Assembly: GCA_946479905.1 (NCBI GenBank)
Contig: CAMLIA010000079.1
Location: forward strand, 1 to 17,334
Direction of reading: 5' to 3'
Origin: an uncultured Frankiales bacterium
GTDB taxonomy: Bacteria; Actinomycetota; Actinomycetes; Mycobacteriales; SCTD01
Length of the DNA stretch: 17,334 nucleotides
Below the pieces are notes generated by a model. The model was not told where the DNA came from and did no database searches. It was given only the letters and a program-made list of their open reading frames with translations. The position numbers and the translations under genes are program-made. Of this stretch, positions 7,276 through 17,334 are shown piece after piece; positions within the stretch are counted from its first letter, which is position 1, and each line of letters begins with the position of its first letter.

Positions 7276-7281
7276 TACGGT
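7276..7281 (+). promoter_or_regulatory. Possible -10 element for a leaderless PPOX mRNA
   Basis: TACGGT fits the TANNNT -10 pattern and lies seven bases before ATG 7289, the spacing typical of leaderless actinobacterial transcripts. There is no ribosome binding site ahead of this ATG. No clear -35 was seen, as usual for this class. Confidence 0.4.
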
Positions 7282-7288
7282 CCGCGTC

Positions 7289-7786
7289 ATGGGTGTGAAC
7301 CAGCGCGGGCAGATCGAGATGACGCCCGAGGAGATCAAGGCCTTCCTCGAGAGCAAGCGCACCGCGAACCTCGCCACCCTCGGGCCCACGGGCCACCCGC
7401 ACGTGGTCGCCATGTGGTACGCGGTGATCGATGGCCAGATCTGGTTCGAGACCAAGGCGAAGGCGCAGAAGACGGTCAACCTGCGGCGTGACCCGCGCGC
7501 CACGGTGCTCCTCGAGGACGGCCTGACCTACGACACGCTGCGCGGGGTCTCCCTCGAGGGCAAGGCGGTCGTCGTCGACGACCCCGACGCGCTCTGGGCG
7601 GTCGGCGTCAGCGTCTGGGAGCGCTACACCGGGCCGTACACCGAGGAGATGCGCCCGTTCGTCGAGGTCATGCTCAACAAGCGGGTGGCGGTGCGCTTCG
7701 ACGTCGAGCGGACCCGGTCGTGGGACCACCGCAAGCTCGGGATGGACCCGATGCCGCTGGGCGGCTCGACCGCCCCTCAGGCCTAG
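7289..7786 (+). CDS. PPOX-class (FDOR/pyridoxamine oxidase-like) flavin or F420-binding protein
   Basis: A 165-aa split-beta-barrel protein. The start pattern is FLESKRTANLATLGPTGHPHV, followed by MWYAVIDGQIWFETKAKAQK and VNLRRDPRATVLLEDG, typical of the PPOX/FDOR family in which F420 or FMN is bound at the dimer interface. It is cytosolic and probably reduces or oxidises a small substrate; the cofactor is not certain from the sequence, though Rv1155-like F420 proteins are the nearest I recall. It starts 24 bases after the LuxR regulator stop with no RBS, and a possible leaderless promoter precedes it. The stop TAG (7784-7786) overlaps the TAG of the convergent propeller gene in a shared CTAG. 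Confidence 0.85.
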   Translation: MGVNQRGQIEMTPEEIKAFLESKRTANLATLGPTGHPHVVAMWYAVIDGQIWFETKAKAQKTVNLRRDPRATVLLEDGLTYDTLRGVSLEGKAVVVDDPDALWAVGVSVWERYTGPYTEEMRPFVEVMLNKRVAVRFDVERTRSWDHRKLGMDPMPLGGSTAPQA

Positions 7787-10700
7787 CGGCGGACCTCGAC
7801 GTCGTCGAGCCGGACCCCGGTGTAGGGCGGGCTCGACACCAGCGCGTCGGCGGTGACGCGGAACCGCAGCAGGAGCGGACCCGCGGGCGCCACGAAGCGC
7901 GCCGAGTCCCTGCTGAAGTTCGGGTAGTCCTTGTTCTGGTCGGTCTTGGTGCTGACCGTGTGCCAGACGTAGCCGTCACTGGACCAGTCGAGGGACAGCC
8001 CGTCGCAGCAGGGCTCGGTGTCCTGGGTCTTCCACCACGACACCTCGACGGTGCTGCGAGCCGGCAGCGACAGCCGCGGCGAGTGCAGCTCGACCGAGGA
8101 GTCGTTGCTGTACGGGATGACCTGGAAGCTCTCCGAGGAGGCGTGCCCGGGCGCGGCCCGCCGCCACGCCGCAACGGCGTCGCTGGAGGTGCCGACCCAG
8201 CCCTGCGCGTCGGTCTCGAAGCCGTAGAGCGCGAGCCGCTTGCCCAGGAACCTCGGTGCGGGCAGCGGCTTCGGGGGCGCGGCCGCCTTCGGTGCCGGAC
8301 CGAAGCGGTAGCTGTAGGCGCCGCGGCCGAAGGACGCGATGGTGAGCAGGTTCGGGTCCCACGGGGCGACCTGCATCGAGACCACCGGCGCCGCCGGCAG
8401 CCCCTTGCCGAGGACCTCGAAGGCGCACCGGCCACCCGTCCGGGTGCCGCAGCGCACGGCGGGGCGGGAGGCGAAGACGCCGATGTCGGTCGCGACCAGC
8501 AGCTGTGTGCCGCGCTGCGACACCCAGTTGGCCGGCGCGTCCGGCAGGTCGCCGGAGATGTCCACGAAGTGCTCGCCGGCGTCGACCGACTTGTAGAGGT
8601 GGCCACCGGTCTCGCGCGCCTTGTCGATCGTGCCCGGCGGCGTCCAGCGACGCGAGTAGCCGCCGAGCGTGACGTAGACGACCTTCGGGTCCTTGTGGTC
8701 CATGGTGATCGAGGTGATGTAGCGCTCCGGCAGGCCCTTGGCCGCGGCGATGTGCCAGCCGGAGGACGTGTAGCGCTTGGCGCGGCCGTGGCCGCCCACG
8801 TTGGTGGCGATGCCGCTCCGGAAGGGCCGCTTGTCCTCCAGGACGTCGCACACCCCGCAGAAGCCGACGTAGGCCTGCGCGCCGTAGAGGTCGATGGCCG
8901 TCTGGGAGTTCGCCGAGTCGGTGGCGGTCTCCTGGGCGTTCTTGTCGCCCGGGTGCGCAGCGGTGCCGAGGTCGTAGTCGGTGGCCCAGTCGCTCGAGCC
9001 GGTGCCCGGGCCGGAACCCGACTCGACGACCTCACGGCCGGCGATCATGACGTGCTGCGGGTCGAGCGGGTCGACCGAGAACGGCGTGGAGAACTGGCCG
9101 TGCGTGATCGGCGGGGCCAGCCCGTTCCAGCTCATGCCGCCGTCCACGGTGCCGGACATGGCCCCGCCGACGTACTCGCCGTAGGCGATCTTGCTGTTGT
9201 TCGGGTCGACGCCGACGAAGAAGCCGTCGCCGCCGAGGGTCTCGATCTGGCGCTGGCGGGCGGTGAGCTTGCCCTTGCTGTTGCGGACGTCGGTGATCTT
9301 GGCCGTGCCGTTGTCCTGCAGGCCCATCCAGATCGTGCCGTCCTTGGCGCGGGCGACGTTGTACGGCGACAGCGTGGTCAGGCCGTTGTTGCGGCCCTTG
9401 CCCCAGCCGTCGTTGACGAACTCCTCGCCGTTGCCGACCACCTGGGTGTAGGCCCCGCCGTCGTTGCCGACGAGCAGCCGCACGCCGCCCTCGCCGTCAG
9501 GGATGAACAGCGCCGCGTGCTGGTCGGGGTGGGTCGTCGTGGTGTTCTCCAGGGCCTCCTCGCGGTTCGTCGGGCAGGCCGGGAGCAGGTCGAGGAACAG
9601 GCAGGTGCTGCCGCTGAAGTAGCGCCCGACGACGCGGAAGGACGACGGGCCCGACTGCGGGACCTGGGTGTCCTCGTTCTGCCAGACCTCCTCGAGCCCG
9701 AAGACCAGCCGGGTCGGGACACCGCCCACCTGGCGGGTCGGGTCGGGCTTGATGAACTGGTTGTACCAGGCCTGGATGCCGGCGCCGTAGGGCCCGAGGA
9801 CCGGGTTCGCCGTGAGCGAGAGCGCGGAGCCCGTCGTGGGTGAGGTCAGCTCCATGCCGTCGGCCATCTTGACCCAGGTCGCGCCGAAGTCCGGCGAGAC
9901 GAAGACGCCGTCGAGCGTCCCGACGGCCTTCATCTGGCCGTCGAGGGTGGCGTTGACGTCGGCGGCCTGGTCGACGGGGACCGACGGGTTGCCGTTGGCC
10001 TGGGTCTCCTTGGCGTTCTGCACCAGGGCGTAGACGTAGTCGTGGTTCTGGTCGGGACCGATGGTCGGACCCAGCCCGATGCGGCCGATGTGGTCCTGCT
10101 GGGTGAACCCGGGCGCGGCGAGGCGGGTGAAGGTGCCGGGCTTGCCGGTGGGGGAGGTGTAGAGCCCGTTGTTGGGCGACTCGATCGTCCCGTCCGCGTT
10201 CCTGGCCTGGCCGTTGCGCCAGCCGACCGCGGCGAGCACCCGGCCGCCCTTGGCGCCCGTGCTCCCGCCCGGGGCCTGGACGACGACGTCGGTGACGACG
10301 TTGGCGAACAGGCAGCCGCGGGTGCGGTTCGACTTGCCCTTGCACGCGCCCGTCGGAAGGGCCACGTTGCGGAACGTCTTCGCAGCGTCGTCGGAGCGGA
10401 ACAGGCCGGCGCCCGTGGCCGCGTAGATCACCTTCGGGTTGCTCGGGTCCACGGCCACCCGGAAGCCGAACGCGTCGGAGGGTGCGCCCTTGGCCCGGTG
10501 CCAGCTGCGGCCGTGGTCGGTGCTGCGGTAGACGCCGGCGCCCTCCAGGCTGTAGCGCCCGAACGAGCCGTCACCCGTGACGACGACGAGAGTGCCGCCG
10601 TCGGCGGGGCTGTAGCCGACCGACCCCACGAGCTGGGTGGGAAGGCGCTCGCCGACCGACGTCCAGTGCGCCCCCGCGTCGGCGGACCGGAACAGCCCGC

Positions 10701-11214
10701 CGGTGGCCACCGAGGCGTAGACCACCCGGTGCCGGGCGTCGTAGGCGAAGTCCGTGATCCGGCCGGACAGCTCGACCAGGCCGAGACCGTTGACGCCGCT
10801 GTAGCCCGGGTCGGCGCTCTGCAGCGGGCCGATGCCGTTGCGCACCCAGCGGTGGGAGTCCTCGGGCGCCTGGCCGCGGGCGGCCAGCCGGTCGCGCTGG
10901 GCGATCGCGCCGGCCATCGCACCGGCAGGGGTGGTGCCGGTCGGCGCGGTCTCGATCGCCGCCCGCTGGGCCTCCGCCGCGGTGCGGTCCAGCGACTCCC
11001 CGGTGATCTGCTGGTAGAGCGTGGCCGCCGACTCGCAGTAGTGCCCGGGCAGCCCGTAGGTACCGCGGGCGGCGTGTGCGCACTCGGCGATGAGCTTGTC
11101 CAGCAGCCCGGCGGGCGCCTTGTTGCTCAGCGGGCGGGAGCCCGCCGAGGCGTTGACCAGACCGATCCCCGCCGTGACCGCCACCAGCGCCGCGAGCACC
11201 CGACGTCGTCGCAC
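7783..11214 (-). CDS. Secreted Asp-box (BNR/sortilin-like) beta-propeller protein with C-terminal jelly-roll-like domain
   Basis: An 1143-aa exported protein. It begins MRRRRVLAALVAVTAGIGLV, a signal peptide ending near Ala-Ser-Ala. At least six Asp-box-like motifs (S-x-D-x-G-x-x-W type, some degenerate) follow, at about 177, 231, 274, 440, 690 and 876: RSADAGAHW, RSTDHGRSW, RSDDAAKTF, VSPDFGATW, GTVDGGMSW, KSVDAGEHF. These mark stacked propeller blades as in sortilin/VPS10, GH74 and exosialidase folds. A Pro/Ala linker (about 970-988) leads to a beta-rich C-terminal domain (about 991-1143) with LYGFETDAQGW and CCDGLSLDWSSDGYVW, like MAM/concanavalin-type binding modules. There is no anchor, so it is probably released. 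GTG 11214 is preferred over GTG 11226 because the GGAGG would abut the latter with no spacing. Catalysis cannot be assumed. It lies 78 bases after glgB. Confidence 0.82.
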   Translation of the reverse strand: MRRRRVLAALVAVTAGIGLVNASAGSRPLSNKAPAGLLDKLIAECAHAARGTYGLPGHYCESAATLYQQITGESLDRTAAEAQRAAIETAPTGTTPAGAMAGAIAQRDRLAARGQAPEDSHRWVRNGIGPLQSADPGYSGVNGLGLVELSGRITDFAYDARHRVVYASVATGGLFRSADAGAHWTSVGERLPTQLVGSVGYSPADGGTLVVVTGDGSFGRYSLEGAGVYRSTDHGRSWHRAKGAPSDAFGFRVAVDPSNPKVIYAATGAGLFRSDDAAKTFRNVALPTGACKGKSNRTRGCLFANVVTDVVVQAPGGSTGAKGGRVLAAVGWRNGQARNADGTIESPNNGLYTSPTGKPGTFTRLAAPGFTQQDHIGRIGLGPTIGPDQNHDYVYALVQNAKETQANGNPSVPVDQAADVNATLDGQMKAVGTLDGVFVSPDFGATWVKMADGMELTSPTTGSALSLTANPVLGPYGAGIQAWYNQFIKPDPTRQVGGVPTRLVFGLEEVWQNEDTQVPQSGPSSFRVVGRYFSGSTCLFLDLLPACPTNREEALENTTTTHPDQHAALFIPDGEGGVRLLVGNDGGAYTQVVGNGEEFVNDGWGKGRNNGLTTLSPYNVARAKDGTIWMGLQDNGTAKITDVRNSKGKLTARQRQIETLGGDGFFVGVDPNNSKIAYGEYVGGAMSGTVDGGMSWNGLAPPITHGQFSTPFSVDPLDPQHVMIAGREVVESGSGPGTGSSDWATDYDLGTAAHPGDKNAQETATDSANSQTAIDLYGAQAYVGFCGVCDVLEDKRPFRSGIATNVGGHGRAKRYTSSGWHIAAAKGLPERYITSITMDHKDPKVVYVTLGGYSRRWTPPGTIDKARETGGHLYKSVDAGEHFVDISGDLPDAPANWVSQRGTQLLVATDIGVFASRPAVRCGTRTGGRCAFEVLGKGLPAAPVVSMQVAPWDPNLLTIASFGRGAYSYRFGPAPKAAAPPKPLPAPRFLGKRLALYGFETDAQGWVGTSSDAVAAWRRAAPGHASSESFQVIPYSNDSSVELHSPRLSLPARSTVEVSWWKTQDTEPCCDGLSLDWSSDGYVWHTVSTKTDQNKDYPNFSRDSARFVAPAGPLLLRFRVTADALVSSPPYTGVRLDDVEVRR

Positions 11215-11292
11215 GTTGCTTCCCACCCTCCAGCGGCCGCTCGGTGCGGTCGCCCTGGGGAGGACAGTTCGCGCTCGAGGCGCGTTTCCCTG

Positions 11293-13458
11293 CTAGCGAC
11301 CGGCGGTCGGGCGCGGGGGGCTGGCGAGCCAGACGGTCGCGAGGGGCGGTACGACGAGCGTGGTCGACGCCGGCTGGCCGTGCCAGCTCTCGTCCACGGC
11401 CGTCACGCCACCGAGGTTCCCGACCCCGGAGCCGTGGTAGGCCTCCGCGTCGGTGTTGAGCACCTCCTGCCAGTGGCCGGCCCAGGGCAGGCCGATCCGG
11501 TAGCCCTCGTGCGGGACGCCCGCGAAGTTCGACACGCAGGCCAGCGCGGACCCGTCGCTGCCGAAGCGGAGGAAGGACAGGACGTTGCCGGTCGCGTCGT
11601 TCGCGTCGATCCACGAGAAGCCGGCCGCGTCGGTGTCCTGCGACCAGATCGCCGGGGCGGCCCGGTACGCCGCGTTGAGGTCCTTGACGAGCAGCGCCAC
11701 CCCGCGGTGGTCGGGGTTGTCCAGCAGCCACCAGTCGAGCGACCTCGACTCGCTCCACTCGGACTCCTGCGCGAACTCCGAGCCCATGAACAGCAGCTGC
11801 TTGCCCGGGTGGGCCCACATGAAGCCGAGGTAGGCGCGCACGTTCGCCAGCTGCTGCCAGCGGTCACCGGGCATCTTGCGCAGCAGCGAGCCCTTGCCGT
11901 GCACGACCTCGTCGTGGCTGATCGGCAGGACGTAGTTCTCGGAGTACGCGTAGATCATCGAGAACGTCATCTGGTGGTGGTGGTAGCCGCGGTAGATCGG
12001 CTCGTGGTGCATGTACTCCAGGGAGTCGTGCATCCAGCCCATGTTCCACTTGAACCCGAACCCGAGCCCGCCGAGGTGCGTGGGGCGGGAGACACCGGGC
12101 CACGACGTCGACTCCTCGGCGATGGTCATCGCCGACGGGTTGCGCTTGTAGACGGTGGCGTTCATCTCCTGGAGGAACGCGACGGCCTCGAGGTTCTCCC
12201 GACCGCCGTACTGGTTGGGGACCCACTCGTCGCGCGAGTAGTCCAGGTAGAGCATCGAGGCGACGGCGTCGACCCGCAGGCCGTCGATGTGGAACTCCTC
12301 CAACCAGTAGCAGGCGTTGGCGACCAGGAAGTTGCGGACCTCCTTGCGGCCGAAGTCGAAGACCAGGGTGCCCCAGTCGAGCTGCTCGCCCCGGCGCGGG
12401 TCCGGGTGCTCGTACAGGGGAGTGCCGTCGAAGCGCGCCAGCGCCCACTCGTCCTTCGGGAAGTGCGCGGGCACCCAGTCGACGATGACGCCGATGCCGG
12501 CCTGGTGCAGCCGGTCGACGAGGTAGCGGAACTCGTCCGGGGTCCCGAACCGGGCGGTCGGCGCGAAGTACGACGTGACCTGGTACCCCCACGAGCCGCC
12601 GAACGGGTGCTCGGCGACGGGCAGCAGCTCCACGTGGGTGTAGCCGAGCCACGTCACGTAGTCGACGAGCTCCTCGGCGAGCTGCACGTAGGACAGCCCC
12701 TGCTTCCAGGACCCGAGGTGGACCTCGTACACGCTCATGGGCGCGGCGTGCGGCTCGGACTCCGCGCGGTCCATCATCCACTCGCTGTCGTTCCACTTGT
12801 ACGACGACAGCGCCACCACGGAGGCGGTGAGCGGCGGGACCTCGGTCTGCTGCGCCATCGGGTCGGCCTTGTCGCGCCACACCGAGTCGGCGCCGAGGAC
12901 GGCGTACTTGTAGCGCGTGCCGGGACCGATGTCCGGGACGAACAGCTCCCACACGCCGCTGCTGCCGAGCGAGCGCATCGGGTGCGACGTCCCGTCCCAG
13001 CCGTTGAAGTCGCCCTTGACCCGGACGCCGCGGGCGTTCGGCGCCCACACGGCGAAGCTCACGCCGGTCGTGGTCCCGTAGGTGCGGGGGTGCGCTCCGA
13101 GCACCTCCCAGAGCTGCTCGTGCCGGCCCTCACCGATGAGGTGCAGGTCGATCTCGCCGAGCGACGGCAGGTAGCGGTACGGGTCGTCCGCGGGGTAGGT
13201 GCTGCCGTGGTAGCCGACCTCGAGCCGGTACTCCCGGACAGGACCGTCGACCACCGCCTCCCAGACGCCGTGCGTGACATGGGCGAGCTCGACCCGCTCG
13301 CCGTCGAGGACGGCGACGACGGACTCGGCACCGGGTCGGAGCGCCCGGATGACGGACGCGCTGCCGGACGGATGCATCCCGAGCAGGCTGTGGGGGTCGT
13401 GGTGGACGCCCGCAGCGATGCGCTCGAGTGCCTCAGGGCTCGTGGAGAGGGAGGTCAC
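11293..13458 (-). CDS. glgB: 1,4-alpha-glucan branching enzyme
   Basis: GlgB (GH13, 721 aa, normal length for the two-module actinobacterial form) cuts an alpha-1,4 chain and reattaches it by an alpha-1,6 bond. Residues 1-110 and 115-225 are the N1 and CBM48 N2 domains ([22 protein letters not shown] near 133-154). The catalytic barrel spans about 240-600. The nucleophile Asp397 lies in [17 protein letters not shown], the acid Glu448 in TIAEES, and the third carboxylate Asp516 in [14 protein letters not shown]. The C-terminal beta domain follows from about 610. GTG 13458 has GGGAAGG eight bases upstream. It is the fourth gene of the GlgE-pathway cluster and makes the branches on GlgE-built glucan. 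Confidence 0.97.
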   Translation of the reverse strand: MTSLSTSPEALERIAAGVHHDPHSLLGMHPSGSASVIRALRPGAESVVAVLDGERVELAHVTHGVWEAVVDGPVREYRLEVGYHGSTYPADDPYRYLPSLGEIDLHLIGEGRHEQLWEVLGAHPRTYGTTTGVSFAVWAPNARGVRVKGDFNGWDGTSHPMRSLGSSGVWELFVPDIGPGTRYKYAVLGADSVWRDKADPMAQQTEVPPLTASVVALSSYKWNDSEWMMDRAESEPHAAPMSVYEVHLGSWKQGLSYVQLAEELVDYVTWLGYTHVELLPVAEHPFGGSWGYQVTSYFAPTARFGTPDEFRYLVDRLHQAGIGVIVDWVPAHFPKDEWALARFDGTPLYEHPDPRRGEQLDWGTLVFDFGRKEVRNFLVANACYWLEEFHIDGLRVDAVASMLYLDYSRDEWVPNQYGGRENLEAVAFLQEMNATVYKRNPSAMTIAEESTSWPGVSRPTHLGGLGFGFKWNMGWMHDSLEYMHHEPIYRGYHHHQMTFSMIYAYSENYVLPISHDEVVHGKGSLLRKMPGDRWQQLANVRAYLGFMWAHPGKQLLFMGSEFAQESEWSESRSLDWWLLDNPDHRGVALLVKDLNAAYRAAPAIWSQDTDAAGFSWIDANDATGNVLSFLRFGSDGSALACVSNFAGVPHEGYRIGLPWAGHWQEVLNTDAEAYHGSGVGNLGGVTAVDESWHGQPASTTLVVPPLATVWLASPPRPTAGR

Positions 13459-13466
13459 CTGCTACA

Positions 13467-13473
13467 CCTTCCC
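13467..13473 (-). promoter_or_regulatory. Ribosome binding site of glgB
   Basis: GGGAAGG on the minus strand, eight bases before GTG 13458. It fixes the glgB start and shows that glgB has its own ribosome entry within the 41-base gap after mak. Confidence 0.65.
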
Positions 13474-13499
13474 GCCTGGGTGGAGGGCTAACAACAGCC

Positions 13500-14830
13500 T
13501 CACGCCGTGAGCCGGGAGATCGAGCGCAGCGGCACCTGCAGCCAGCCCGGCCGGTTCCGCGCCTCGTACACCGTCTCGTAGACCGCCTTGTCGAGCTCGA
13601 AGGCCCGCAGCAGCAGCACCTCGTCGCGGGGGTCCCGCCCGGTCGCCGCCGCGTAGCCGTCGCAGAACGCGTCCCGGTTGCGGGTCGCCCACTCCTCGGC
13701 CCGGTAGGCGAGGTCGGGGCGCACGGTCTGCTCGGCGAGCAGGTGCTGCGCGGCGTAGTCGAAGGACCGGAGCATGCCGGCGACGTCGCGCAGCGGGCTC
13801 ATCAGCGCACGGCGCTCCGCGAGCGGGCGGGCGGGCTCGCCCTCGAAGTCCAGCAGCACCCAGCCCTCCTGGGTGCGCAGCACCTGCCCGAGGTGGTAGT
13901 CGCCGTGCACCCGCTGGACGTCCACGGGCTCGGTGCGACGGCCCACCTCGTCGTAGCAGGCGCGCATCGCGTCGGCGTGCTCGGCGAGGTCGGGTACGAC
14001 GAGGAGCGCCGCATCGAGCCGCTCGTGCAGCTGCCGCGCGGTCGCCTGGGACTCCTCGCTGCCGACCGTCGCGGAGGGGAGCACCTCCCGCATCAGGGCG
14101 TGCACCTCGCCCGTCGCCGTCCCCAGCCGCTCGGACTCGCCGCCGAAGTCGCCGCCGACCTCGTCGGCGTGCAGGTCCGCCTCGGCGAACAGGTCCCGGA
14201 CGCTGGCGGTCGCCATCGCCCAGCCCTCCGAGCTGCCGCGCAGGAACGGCTGCAGCAGCCCGAGGGTGGTGGTCTCGCCGTCGACGGTGCCGTCGTACCA
14301 CGCGAGCGGTGGGGCCACGTGGGTCGAGCCGGCGTCGGCGAGCGCCTTGGTGACCTCGATGTCCGGGTTCGCCCCCGGCTGGAGCCGCCGGAACAGCTTG
14401 AGGATCACCGTGTCGCCGAACACCACCGACGTGTTGCTCTGCTCGGCCCCCAGCACCCGTCCGGGGAGCTCCGGGTCGATGTCCGCGTCGCGCACGAAGC
14501 TGAGGTCGTCGACCCGGGCACCGCGGGCGAGGTGCTCCAGCAGCGCGGTGGTGGCCAGCGGGTCGTGCACGGCGTCGTAGACGAGGTGGCCGTCGTGCTC
14601 GCCGAGCAGGGCGTGCTCGAGGCGCTGCTCGACGCTGTCCTTGGTCGCCGCCAGCAGCAGCTGGTAGTGCTCAGCGCTGCCGTCGACGTACCGCACGCGC
14701 ACGACGAGGACGCGGACCTGCGGGTCGGCGTCGAGCAGCAGGGTGCTGGAGGTCTCCTCGACGGAGGCGATGTCGCGGCCCTTGCCGCCGAACCAGCGCT
14801 GGCGGGGGATCCACTCCTGGACCAGATGCA

Positions 14831-14834
<4 letters not shown>
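13500..14834 (-). CDS. mak: Maltokinase
   Basis: Mak/Pep2 (444 aa) phosphorylates maltose with ATP to give maltose-1-phosphate, the GlgE donor. The N-terminal cap region begins [20 protein letters not shown], the typical start. The aminoglycoside-phosphotransferase-like kinase part has [19 protein letters not shown] with the ATP-binding Lys, the catalytic loop [11 protein letters not shown] with Asp312, and the metal-binding DFEGEP with Asp329. The first ATG (14834) overlaps the treS stop by 4 bases (ATGA), so translation is coupled. In some actinobacteria TreS and maltokinase form one polypeptide; here they are separate. Confidence 0.96.
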
Positions 14835-16497
<1,663 letters not shown>

Positions 16498-16501
<4 letters not shown>

Positions 16502-17334
16502 GTCCAGTTCCCCTGGGTCACCGGGTGGGCGCGGCGCACGGTGAGGACGTGGGCCGGCTCGACGAACGGGTCGAGGCGGACGTAGTTGGCCTGCCCCCAC
16601 GTCCACTCGTTGCCCGTGATCTCGTCGTGCACGAGGAGCTGGTCCTCCCAGCCGAGGCCGAGGGCCGGCATGTCCAGCCGCACGGTCGCCTCCCGGGTGC
16701 CGTGCGGGTCGAGGTTCACCACCACCAGCACCACGTCGTCACCGGTGCGCTTGCTCCACGCGAGGACGAACTCGTTGTCGGCGTCGTGGAACGCGAGGTT
16801 GCGCAGCCAGTGCAGCGACTCGTGGTCCCGCCTGACCTTGTTGAGCGTCGTGAGGTACGGGGCCAGGGACGGCTGGCTCCAGTCCCGCGGGCGGAGCTGG
16901 TACTTCTCGCTGTCGAGGTACTCCTCGCTGCCGGGGCGGACGGCCACGTGCTCGTAGAGCTCGTAGCCGGCGTACACCCCGTAGGTCGGGGACAGCAGCG
17001 ACGCGAGCACGGCCCGGATCTTGAAGGCCGGCGGCCCGCCGTACTGGAGGAACTCGTGGAGGATGTCCGGGGTGTTCACGAAGAAGTTGGGGCGCATGTA
17101 GGGCGACGCCTCGACGAGCTCGAGTGCGTACTCCGTGAGCTCCTGCTTGCCGACCCGCCAGGTGAAGTACGTGTAGGACTGGGTGAACCCGATCCGGCCG
17201 AGCTCGTGCATCATGGCCGGCCGCGTGAACGCCTCGGCGAGGAACAGCACGTCGGGGTCGGTCCTCTTCACCTGCGCGATCAGCCACTCCCAGAAGTCGA
17301 GCGGCTTGGTGTGCGGGTTGTCGACGCGGAAGAT
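16498..17334 (-). CDS. glgE: Alpha-1,4-glucan:maltose-1-phosphate maltosyltransferase, C-terminal part
   Basis: The last 278 codons of GlgE, which transfers maltosyl units from maltose-1-phosphate to an alpha-1,4-glucan. The open frame runs off the window edge. The fragment starts [15 protein letters not shown], containing the nucleophile Asp (residue 5 of the fragment). The acid Glu is at 34 in [13 protein letters not shown]; the 29-residue spacing equals that of Asp394 and Glu423 in the Streptomyces enzyme. [11 protein letters not shown] (Asp about 90) provides the third carboxylate. The C-terminal beta domain ends [12 protein letters not shown]. It is the first visible gene of the operon, read into treS by a GTGA overlap; the N-terminal domains lie beyond 17334. 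Confidence 0.96.

Noticed and set aside
4313..7729. 1138-codon open frame on the minus strand opposite the LuxR regulator
   Set aside because: Its Arg/Gly/Val/Gln-rich low-complexity product has no domain, and the plus strand has clear AAA and LuxR motifs over the same bases. Long antisense frames are usual in GC-rich DNA.
11215..11292. Search for a terminator between glgB and the propeller gene
   Set aside because: Only a 4-bp CGCG stem near 11270 was found, too weak to call; the RBS of the propeller gene is the only clear signal.
10042..13491. 1149-codon open frame on the plus strand opposite glgB and the propeller gene
   Set aside because: Composition typical of a shadow frame (Val/Arg/Gly/Ala, His) and no recognisable motif; glgB on the other strand has all catalytic residues.

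Overview
The window is very GC-rich and densely coded, with G/C-ending codons, frequent GTG starts and many 4-base gene overlaps. Gene content points to a high-GC actinobacterium: MeaB next to a thiolase, the GlgE-TreS-Mak-GlgB glucan operon, a large LAL-type LuxR regulator and an F420/PPOX-type flavoprotein. Several proteins look like Nocardioidaceae (Nocardioides-like) homologues. That genus call is an inference from family resemblance and was not tested by a search.

Layout: (1) 1-1920, plus strand, a tightly overlapping cluster: the 3' end of an acetyl-CoA acetyltransferase, the MeaB GTPase (apparently starting at a CTG), a DUF985-type cupin whose N-terminus is built by a 12-bp tandem repeat, and a small MTH1187/YkoF-type thiamine-binding protein. 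(2) 1894-2043 holds two 66-bp imperfect palindromes 18 bp apart. They lie between, and inside the 3' ends of, the thiamine-binding gene and a convergent gene for a DUF2127 membrane protein (minus strand, to 2823). (3) 2937-4050, plus strand: a 46-aa secreted peptide gene, a very long GC hairpin, then a thioredoxin-TPR (CnoX/YbbN-like) protein. (4) 4180-7786, plus strand: a 50-aa protein of unknown function, a 976-aa AAA/LuxR regulator one base downstream, and a PPOX-family flavoprotein. (5) 7783-17334, minus strand: reading in transcription order, glgE (partial at the window edge), treS, mak, glgB, then a large secreted Asp-box beta-propeller protein.

The minus-strand block encodes the pathway from trehalose to glycogen-like alpha-glucan. 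TreS interconverts trehalose and maltose, Mak makes maltose-1-phosphate, GlgE extends a glucan with it, and GlgB adds the branches. glgE/treS and treS/mak overlap by 4 bases, and glgB follows mak after 41 bases. The propeller protein follows glgB after 78 bases and may or may not belong to the operon.

I saw no rRNA, tRNA, CRISPR array, transposase, phage or toxin-antitoxin gene, and no obvious new multi-gene system. The most unusual structure is the pair of 66-bp palindromic elements, which seem to supply the C-terminal codons and stop codons of two convergent genes. Next are the 12-bp repeat straddling the meaB/cupin junction, the CTG-only start of meaB, and the 21-bp hairpin ending nine bases before the thioredoxin-TPR gene.
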